From JACQKD01 sp964614265 (GTDB lineage Bacteria; Patescibacteriota; Minisyncoccia; Phycocordibacterales; UBA918), in the NCBI GenBank assembly GCA_964614265.1, contig CAZTKT010000028.1:1-10509 (forward strand): DNA of 10,509 nt, written 5' to 3'. Within the stretch, counting starts at the first letter, position 1, and every line of letters starts with the position of its first letter. The notes beneath the pieces were generated by a model. The model was not told where the DNA came from, ran no database searches, and saw only the letters and a program-made list of their open reading frames with translations. Below, one piece after another: positions 5,696-10,509 of this stretch. The translations under genes and the position numbers were made by a program.

Positions 5696-7168
5696 CTATT
5701 TCCCCAAATCCAAGGTCTCATCAATGCGAATCTGCGCGATAAAATCGGGAACGTGAGACACCAAGATCATCGCGCCACTGTAGCTATCGAGTGCTTTGGC
5801 GATCGCGGGAAGATGACGAAAGTTGATGTGGTTGGTGGGTTCGTCGAGGATCAGGATGCCGGGTTCGAGTAATACGAGCCCGGCGAACGCAACCAATCCT
5901 TTTTGCCCTTCGGAGAGCGCACCGATCTTTGTATAGATGACTTCTTTTGTGATGAGAAAACTCGCGGCCACACTTCGCATCCGTTCTTCGTTGAAGTGTA
6001 TGCCCGAAGCTTCCATCGCTTTTTGAAGTGAATGGTAGACGGTATCAGTAAAATCAAGAGTGGAGAAATCTTGGCGGTAGTAACCGATACGGACACCACC
6101 GCCGAGGGCGGAGCCCTCGGCGGTCCCTGTCGCAAGTGCCTCAAGAAGCGTACTCTTCCCTATCCCATTTGGCCCTTTCAACAAAAGATGCGTATTTTTT
6201 CGCAGAATAATCGACGTTGTGTGTTTTTTTATTTTCCCCAGTTTCCGAGTAGTAAACGACGTGATTGAAAGAAGATCACCACCAATATCCTTTTGTACAG
6301 GAATGCTGAACGGACGAATCGCACTATCTTCTTTTCGTACGGCCACGACAGAGTCCGCAAGCTCTTCCGCTTTCTCGCGCATCTTTTTCGCAACAAGTCG
6401 CATCTTTCCGCCCTTCTGTGCAAACTGACCCGCTTGCGCTTTTTTCGCCTCTATCCCTTTCGCAAGCTGTGCATTTTTGCGATTCTCCTTTTCGATACGC
6501 ACTACAATGTCTCTGACCACGTCAGAATAGTTACCAACGTACTGCTCAATTTTGCGTGTATGAATATCTAAATAAAACACCCCTTCAGTAAATGCATTTA
6601 GAAAATCAGCATCGTGAGAAATCACAATCACCGTCTTTGGATAGTCACGGAGAAATGCAGTGAGATGTGCAATGCCCGCATGGTCGAGATTATTCGTCGG
6701 CTCGTCGAGCAAAAGGAGATCTGGATTCTGAATCAATGCTGACGCGAGCAAGAGCCGAGCTTGCTGTCCTCCCGAAAATGAAGAAACAACGCGATCGTGA
6801 ATTTTCTCATGTCCCTTCAGCTCGACTACATCAAGCACCGCATCGATACGTGGATCGATGTCATAGATAGTCTCCGAGAAACAGGCTTGAAAAAATGCAC
6901 GAACGGTGAGCGGGAGCTGTTCACGAGGAATCACCTGCCGAGCCGTTGCGATACTTGTCCCTCTCACGACATTAATGGTGCCGGCAGAGGGCGTATGCGC
7001 ACCACAGAGGAGATCAAAAAGCGTGCTCTTTCCGGCACCATTTTGCCCCATGAGCGCTATCTTTGAGCCACGCCGAATAGAAAGATCCACCGAATCCAAA
7101 ATCGGCTTTGCGTGGGTATATTCAAATGATACGCCGTCAAATCGGACGATGGTTTCCTGCTTACTCAT
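5696..7168 (-). CDS. ABC-F family ATP-binding protein
   Basis: Two ABC ATPase domains lie on one 490-aa chain with no membrane segment, the mark of ABC-F proteins that act on the ribosome in translation. Domain 1: Walker A G-Q-N-G-A-G-K-S-T (41-49), signature F-S-G-G-Q-Q (131-136), Walker B L-L-L-L-D-E-P-T-N (151-159), switch His in S-H-D (184-186). A lysine/glutamate-rich helical linker covers about 222-280. Domain 2: Walker A G-P-N-G-I-G-K-S-T (332-340), a degenerate signature L-S-E-G-Q (418-422), Walker B with D442-E443, and S-H-V (471-473). Both catalytic Glu are present. A perfect 27-nt palindrome encodes residues 349-357, between Walker A and the Q-loop of domain 2. Whether it is a housekeeping (Uup/EttA-like) or antibiotic-resistance type cannot be decided from sequence alone. 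Confidence 0.93.
   Translation of the reverse strand: MSKQETIVRFDGVSFEYTHAKPILDSVDLSIRRGSKIALMGQNGAGKSTLFDLLCGAHTPSAGTINVVRGTSIATARQVIPREQLPLTVRAFFQACFSETIYDIDPRIDAVLDVVELKGHEKIHDRVVSSFSGGQQARLLLASALIQNPDLLLLDEPTNNLDHAGIAHLTAFLRDYPKTVIVISHDADFLNAFTEGVFYLDIHTRKIEQYVGNYSDVVRDIVVRIEKENRKNAQLAKGIEAKKAQAGQFAQKGGKMRLVAKKMREKAEELADSVVAVRKEDSAIRPFSIPVQKDIGGDLLSITSFTTRKLGKIKKHTTSIILRKNTHLLLKGPNGIGKSTLLEALATGTAEGSALGGGVRIGYYRQDFSTLDFTDTVYHSLQKAMEASGIHFNEERMRSVAASFLITKEVIYTKIGALSEGQKGLVAFAGLVLLEPGILILDEPTNHINFRHLPAIAKALDSYSGAMILVSHVPDFIAQIRIDETLDLGK
6098..6124. repeat. Perfect 27-nt palindrome inside the ABC-F gene
   Basis: ACCGCCGAGGGC (6098-6109) and GCCCTCGGCGGT (6113-6124) form a 12-bp GC-rich stem with a GGA loop. 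On the coding strand it covers exactly nine codons, T-A-E-G-S-A-L-G-G (residues 349-357), with the loop being the middle codon. The flanking gene is clearly less GC-rich. Confidence 0.85.
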
Positions 7169-7181
7169 ATTTCAGGACGTC

Positions 7182-7192
7182 ACTATAGCACA
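7182..7192 (-). promoter_or_regulatory. Candidate extended -10 promoter for the ABC-F gene
   Basis: The minus strand reads TGTGCTATAGT, a TG-N-TATAAT type extended -10, in the 42-nt gap after the dehydrogenase stop. No good -35 box lies 17 nt upstream, which fits an extended -10 promoter. Transcription would start about 7-8 nt before the ATG, giving a nearly leaderless message. The site also sits inside GTCACT...AGTGAC, a short inverted repeat. Motif evidence only. Confidence 0.4.
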
Positions 7193-7210
7193 CAGTGACC
7201 ATATATCTAT

Positions 7211-8056
7211 TCACTCATACGGAGATAAATCACCGTAGACACTCGCAAGAAGTGCAAGATCTTTTTTTGAGCGCACGAGAAGCTGAATGTTTTTGTATGC
7301 TTCTTGTTCTAATATAGCCATACCATAGCTGTCATGCACGCGTTCTGTATACATACGACGAAACGCTTCAAAATCTTTAATAAAACAATCACCACCTGCG
7401 CCACGTCCCCCATTGTGAAAAACTTCTGTGTGACTTAGCCCAATACGGGGATCGTGTATCAGTGCACTCCGTATGTGTTCCCAACTACCCCCCGTTTTCT
7501 CAACTAAGTCGTAGAGAATGTTCATGAAAATCACTTTGGTAAAAAGAAAACAGTTTCCCGCATATTTTACAAATTCAGCATCACGCGCTGACATGATCCG
7601 CTCATACGGCGCAGTCGGCAACACAGACAAAATCTCTTCTGCTCGTTTTCGGTATTCAATCGTGTCCACTGGCATACCAACAATATTTCTCTGTGGATGA
7701 GCCGCATCGTATGCCGCCGTTTTTTCAACCAGAAACTCTGGGCTATGAAACAAGAATATATCTGGAAATAGCGCTTGCAACGTTTCAGTCGTACCAGGAA
7801 TGATGGTTGACTTAATAACCGCTGTTTTCCCTGTTCCAACATTTGTTAATGCATCACGGACATAGCTATCGTTGAATCCGTCTTCGGTGGTCGGTGTGGG
7901 GACAGCAATAAAGACAATGTCACAGAGAGATATCTTTGTTTTATTACCAACGTATTCAGCTTCAAGCGCGTAGCGCACCACAGGAAAACCACGCGCCTCA
8001 AAATCATTCGCGTAGTTTTTCCCAATCCACCCCTGTCCGATAAATCCTATGGTCAC
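7211..8056 (-). CDS. Short UDP-glucose/GDP-mannose dehydrogenase-family protein
   Basis: From a GTG at 8056 the protein is 281 aa. NAD-binding G-F-I-G-Q-G-W-I-G is at 4-12. A-V-P-T-P is at 51-55. H-S-P-E-F-L (104-109) carries the family Glu. K164 and N168 are in E-F-V-K-Y-A-G-N. The catalytic cysteine C224 is in G-R-G-A-G-G-D-C-F-I-K-D. Family members oxidise a UDP- or GDP-sugar to a uronic acid in two NAD-dependent steps. The C-terminal sugar-nucleotide-binding domain present in ~400-450-aa enzymes is missing, so substrate and dimer arrangement may differ. The frame stays open upstream to 8401, but that part overlaps the toxin-antitoxin promoter and does not look like family sequence. An ATG at 8182 would add 42 residues. 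I prefer the GTG because it puts the nucleotide-binding motif at the N-terminus. ABC-F follows after 42 nt. Confidence 0.85.
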   Translation of the reverse strand: MTIGFIGQGWIGKNYANDFEARGFPVVRYALEAEYVGNKTKISLCDIVFIAVPTPTTEDGFNDSYVRDALTNVGTGKTAVIKSTIIPGTTETLQALFPDIFLFHSPEFLVEKTAAYDAAHPQRNIVGMPVDTIEYRKRAEEILSVLPTAPYERIMSARDAEFVKYAGNCFLFTKVIFMNILYDLVEKTGGSWEHIRSALIHDPRIGLSHTEVFHNGGRGAGGDCFIKDFEAFRRMYTERVHDSYGMAILEQEAYKNIQLLVRSKKDLALLASVYGDLSPYE

Positions 8057-8193
8057 AAATACTACAGTACCATATTCGTCTATGAGAGTGTGTACGTAAG
8101 GCGCGGTCGAAATGAACAATAACTGTTCTGCGTAGGCATATGTTAGGGCGTCTCTATAGTAACAAAAAGACCCCTTTGCCATCGCTCTACCAC

Positions 8194-8240
8194 TTGACAG
8201 AGGTGGATTAGAGAGTATGATTTTATCATACTCTCTAATC
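8194..8240 (+). promoter_or_regulatory. Toxin-antitoxin promoter with palindromic operator
   Basis: TTGACA (8194-8199) is a perfect -35 box. TATGAT (8216-8221) is a good -10 box, with a 16-nt spacer. A perfect inverted repeat, 8206-8221 and 8225-8240 (16-bp arms, TTT loop, GATTAGAGAGTATGAT), covers the end of the spacer, the -10 box and the expected start point near 8228. This placement is what an RHH antitoxin needs to repress its own operon, so I read it as the operator. The leader to the antitoxin ATG would be about 25 nt and has no Shine-Dalgarno sequence. Confidence 0.75.
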
Positions 8241-8252
8241 ATATTATATTCT

Positions 8253-8471
8253 ATGTCTACAATATCTGTTCCATTGTCAGCAGAATTGGAGGATCGCCTT
8301 AATGTCCTTGTCGCAGAGGGGGTGGGCACTAGCCGTGCCGATGTAATGCGACGTGCGCTGATACAGTTTGCCGAAGAAGAAGCTGTTACCGCTGTACTCA
8401 AAGCTGAACGAGAGGTGGCGCAAGGGAAGATCCTACGAGGTGATGCGCGAAAGGTATTATTAGACGCCTAA
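8253..8471 (+). CDS. Ribbon-helix-helix antitoxin
   Basis: From the ATG at 8253 the protein is 72 aa. It begins with the strand S-T-I-S-V-P-L and continues with helix S-A-E-L-E-D-R-L-N-V-L-V-A-E, a turn G-V-G-T-S-R-A-D, and helix V-M-R-R-A-L-I-Q-F-A-E-E-E. This is the CopG/ParD-type ribbon-helix-helix pattern. The charged C-terminal third (A-V-L-K-A-E-R-E-V-A-Q-G-K...) would wrap the toxin. An in-frame ATG at 8217 lies inside the -10 box and is not a credible start. The toxin gene begins 27 nt downstream. The N-terminal ribbon should bind the palindrome at 8206-8240. Confidence 0.85.
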   Translation: MSTISVPLSAELEDRLNVLVAEGVGTSRADVMRRALIQFAEEEAVTAVLKAEREVAQGKILRGDARKVLLDA

Positions 8472-8498
8472 AAAATACCACCCGTAATCATCCATAGT

Positions 8499-8759
8499 AT
8501 GGAAGTCTCTTTCACCCCACAGTTCAGACGACAATTCAAAAAATTACCACACGCACTTCAAGAGGAAGTTCTCGAGAAAATTGCGTTATTTAAGGAAATC
8601 CAGCAACATCCACAGTTGCATGTACATACACTACAGGGAAAACTAGCAGGACGATGGAGCTTTTCTGTAAACTATCGTTTTCGTATTGTTTTTACCTGGG
8701 AGGTGCCTGATGTGTCCGCAATTTTTCTTACCGTTGGTGATCATTCTATCTATGACTGA
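8499..8759 (+). CDS. RelE/ParE-superfamily toxin
   Basis: The 86-aa protein has the superfamily layout. The N-terminal strand is E-V-S-F-T-P-Q-F, then two helices F-R-R-Q-F-K-K-L-P and L-Q-E-E-V-L-E-K-I. The core strands are H-T-L-Q-G-K-L-A-G-R-W-S-F-S-V, Y-R-F-R-I-V-F and I-F-L-T-V-G-D-H-S-I-Y. The ending V-G-D-H-S-I-Y-D and the Y-R-F-R-I-V-F strand are typical of RelE/YafQ-type mRNA-cleaving toxins. ParE-type gyrase poisons share the fold, so the target is not certain. It sits directly after the RHH antitoxin, in the usual antitoxin-first order. It converges with uvrC; the 70-nt gap (8760-8829) shows no terminator hairpin. Confidence 0.88.
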   Translation: MEVSFTPQFRRQFKKLPHALQEEVLEKIALFKEIQQHPQLHVHTLQGKLAGRWSFSVNYRFRIVFTWEVPDVSAIFLTVGDHSIYD

Positions 8760-8829
8760 TACCCATGAGATATGATACGCTTGTTCACCGGAAGCTCTAA
8801 AACCCCTAAATAGTAACCCTGCGAGTTCC

Positions 8830-10059
8830 TCACAGAAACTTCCCCCGCTTCTGTCGGTGATATGAAATGGCAAAACGGTGTGATTCGGCATTGGCGAGGA
8901 GGATGGCGTTTTCGTGCGTACTGGTGAGCGTCTTGGGACCGAGGATTTTTTTCGGACGATGATATTCGTCTTTGGTCACCGCGACAACGGGAATGGTGAT
9001 GCCATATTTTTTGAGAATAAACTCGGCGGCATTTTTCTGTGCGATACCACCGTCTACCACGATGATCTGTGGCAGGCGCCATTCATTATGTGCAAGACGT
9101 CGATCAAGAATCTCGCGGAGTGCGGCGGGATCATTGGATACGGTAACACTGTGGATTTTGAATTTGCGATACTCATTTTTCTGTACTGCCTCATTCTCTA
9201 CTACCGTCATAACGCCGACCATATCGGTACCGCCAAGATGCGCGACATCGTACGCTTCAATACGGAGAGTATCAGTCGTCTCACGTTCATATAGATCACG
9301 CTTCATGAGCGCAATATCTTGAATGTGCGTCAGTGCTTGTATTTTTCGTTTGATCTCGGCTGCCTTTTCAAATTCTTGTTTCTTTGCGTATGCACGCATG
9401 TCTTGTGCGAGAATCTTCAATAGTTGCTGTTTCTTCCCCTCAAAAAAGAGTCTGATGTGTCGAATGGTTTTGTTGTATTCTGCCTTTGATTGTTGTGCGG
9501 GATAGAGCCCGATCTGTTGATTGAAATCAATAGTACCCCGTCCCATCTTTGTCGTAATTTGTGCAAGTGGCTTTTTGGTATCATAAAATTTGAAAATCTT
9601 ACGGACGATGGAGAGCGCTTCACGAAACAGCAACCCGCTTGGAAATGGGCCGAAGATATACTTCAGTTCCTTCGCCGTGAAGCGCTCGGTGAGGTCCTTA
9701 CCACGCACCACAAGGACACGCGGATACTCTTCGTTTGTGATCACGAGGTGATTAAAGGTCTTGTCATCTTTGGCACGAGTATTGTACTTTGGCTTGTGTG
9801 TCCGAATGAGATTTGCTTCAAGAATGAGTGCTTCAAGAACAGAATCAGTTTCTGTCCATTCTATGTCAATCGCCTCTACGACCATCTGCTCGATGAGTGC
9901 ACTACGTTTTTCGATGAGATCATTGGCAAAATAACTCCGCACGCGCGAACGCAGGGACGTCGCCTTGCCGATGTACAAGATGCGCTTCCGTTTGCCAAGA
10001 AAGAAATACACACCAGGTGTATCGGGTAATTTCAGTTTTTGTAGGTCTTGACTTGTCAT
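8830..10059 (-). CDS. uvrC: UvrABC excinuclease subunit C, short form without HhH domain and without cysteines
   Basis: UvrC makes the dual incisions in nucleotide excision repair. From the ATG at 10059 the protein is 409 aa against ~600 in E. coli. The GIY-YIG domain is at 1-92 (G-V-Y 16-18, Y-I-G 29-31, R37/R39, catalytic E81 in L-I-L-E-A-N-L-I). The UVR helix pair for UvrB binding is at about 212-243. The RNase H-like nuclease has D271 (A-Y-D-V-A-H), D336 (V-V-D-G-G) and H394 (S-H-R-F-A-I). The protein stops at R-G-K-F-L just after this, so the C-terminal helix-hairpin-helix DNA-binding domain is absent. The four cysteines that bind the iron-sulphur cluster in E. coli UvrC are all replaced (Y159, I177, Y186, Q190 by alignment) and the chain has no cysteine at all. 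An in-frame ATG at 10104 adds 15 unlikely residues. Both incision centres look intact. Confidence 0.94.
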   Translation of the reverse strand: MTSQDLQKLKLPDTPGVYFFLGKRKRILYIGKATSLRSRVRSYFANDLIEKRSALIEQMVVEAIDIEWTETDSVLEALILEANLIRTHKPKYNTRAKDDKTFNHLVITNEEYPRVLVVRGKDLTERFTAKELKYIFGPFPSGLLFREALSIVRKIFKFYDTKKPLAQITTKMGRGTIDFNQQIGLYPAQQSKAEYNKTIRHIRLFFEGKKQQLLKILAQDMRAYAKKQEFEKAAEIKRKIQALTHIQDIALMKRDLYERETTDTLRIEAYDVAHLGGTDMVGVMTVVENEAVQKNEYRKFKIHSVTVSNDPAALREILDRRLAHNEWRLPQIIVVDGGIAQKNAAEFILKKYGITIPVVAVTKDEYHRPKKILGPKTLTSTHENAILLANAESHRFAISYHRQKRGKFL

Positions 10060-10107
10060 GGTGTTTATTGTACCTTCAAGCAGAGATTCTGATCCCTCTC
10101 CCAACCC

Positions 10108-10440
10108 CTATACCCGAAGCATCGGCAGCGAAAATTCCGTCACCGAGCTGATAAGGATTCCTCTCTCCTCCCGCATCATGATCTCATAGGACGTGTTTCC
10201 GTCCAAGCATTGTCGTAGCGTGTGGTTAAACCACAGCGCAATCTCCTGCACATAGTCTTTTGTATATAAGGCCAAGTTTGATTTTTTTGGTATGAATGGA
10301 CGAATCCACCGATTGGTATTCTCGACCAGACCCTTCTCCCATGAATGATACGGGTGACAGAAGTGGTTGCATAAAACATACAACCATTGACAAGTAGTCA
10401 TTTCCTTGCTATACTCTATAGATAGTTCTTTGATAGAGAA
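10108..10440 (-). pseudogene. IS30-type transposase, C-terminal remnant
   Basis: The frame (ATG at 10401, open back to a TGA at 10443-10441) contains H-F-C-H-P-Y-H-S-W-E-K-G-L-V-E-N-T-N, which holds the third acidic residue of the DDE triad in IS30 transposases. It continues with I-R-P-F-I-P-K-K and the C-terminal helix ending C-L-D-G-N-T-S-Y-E-I-M. The N-terminal helix-turn-helix and the first two catalytic aspartates are missing and are not found upstream, so this cannot be an active enzyme. It lies 48 nt upstream of uvrC on the same strand. No matching terminal repeat is visible at its uvrC-side end. Confidence 0.85.
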
Positions 10441-10445
10441 TCACT

Positions 10446-10500
10446 GTTTGAGATGAGCTTTTTGAGCCTTAAATCAGGGCCTAGAAAGCTCGTCTCAAAC
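10446..10500. repeat. Long imperfect inverted repeat near the IS30 remnant
   Basis: Arms 10446-10468 (starting GTTTGAGATGAGCTTT) and 10478-10500 (reverse complement starting GTTTGAGACGAGCTTT) match at 19 of 23 positions around a 9-nt centre. Two mismatches would be G-U pairs in RNA. Its position 45 nt from the broken transposase suggests insertion-sequence ends facing each other, or a small fold-back element; a transcript hairpin is the alternative. Confidence 0.6.
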
Positions 10501-10509
10501 TGAGGCAAG

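Noticed and set aside
7211..8401. Full 396-aa reading of the dehydrogenase frame as one protein
   Set aside because: The N-terminal 115 residues overlap the antitoxin gene and its promoter on the other strand and do not resemble the family; the nucleotide-binding motif would be far from the N-terminus.
8760..8829. Intrinsic terminator between the toxin gene and uvrC
   Set aside because: No stem-loop with a following T-run can be drawn on either strand.
9613..9687. 11-nt perfect inverted repeat (GAGCGCTTCAC / GTGAAGCGCTC) inside uvrC, 53 nt apart
   Set aside because: Both arms lie in well-conserved coding sequence with a long loop and no regulatory context; likely coincidence of codons.
9490..10029. 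179-aa plus-strand frame opposite uvrC
   Set aside because: Lies entirely within the conserved uvrC coding region; cysteine- and phenylalanine-rich nonsense composition typical of antisense frames.

Overview
The window looks like a chromosomal stretch from a Patescibacteria (CPR) bacterium, most likely of the Parcubacteria type. This rests on family resemblance, not on a marker gene. The serine recombinase has the W-F-E-P-T-P-Q-G-K-F-M / F-G-Q-S-K-Y-Y-S-D-N-L signature I associate with that group. The nucleotide-sugar dehydrogenase is short (about 281 aa), UvrC lacks its C-terminal helix-hairpin-helix domain, genes are tightly packed and Shine-Dalgarno sequences are mostly weak or absent. TGA is used as an ordinary stop, so there is no sign of code 25.

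Layout. Positions 1-1269 hold the 3' part of a large serine recombinase on the plus strand. Its frame runs into a minus-strand tRNA-Ala(UGC) at 1215-1288, so this is probably the edge of an integrated element lying to the left, with the tRNA 3' end as attachment site. From about 8056 down to 1215 nearly everything is on the minus strand: a UDP-glucose dehydrogenase-like protein, an ABC-F ATPase, a small P-loop kinase, the debris of an FAD-dependent oxidoreductase gene, a HicB-like antitoxin with a degraded partner, an unrecognised 289-aa gene, an HI0933/BaiN-type flavoprotein, D-Ala-D-Ala ligase, and the tRNA. At 8194-8759 a plus-strand RHH antitoxin / RelE-ParE toxin pair sits behind a near-consensus promoter whose -10 box lies inside a perfect 16-bp palindrome. 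UvrC follows on the minus strand. The right edge holds a truncated IS30-type transposase and a long imperfect inverted repeat.

How it fits together. The chromosomal genes are housekeeping: cell wall (Ddl), DNA repair (UvrC), ribosome-associated ATPase (ABC-F) and sugar nucleotide metabolism. Mobile and decaying pieces are scattered between them: recombinase, two TA modules (one probably broken), an IS remnant, and an inverted-repeat-bounded segment at 5020-5681 that carries the P-loop kinase and a 24-codon relic of a second HI0933-type gene. The most unusual sequence features are short perfect palindromes with 3-nt loops. One lies exactly in frame inside the ABC-F gene and two lie in the 3' end of the recombinase frame. 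I see no CRISPR array and no convincing new multi-gene defence system.
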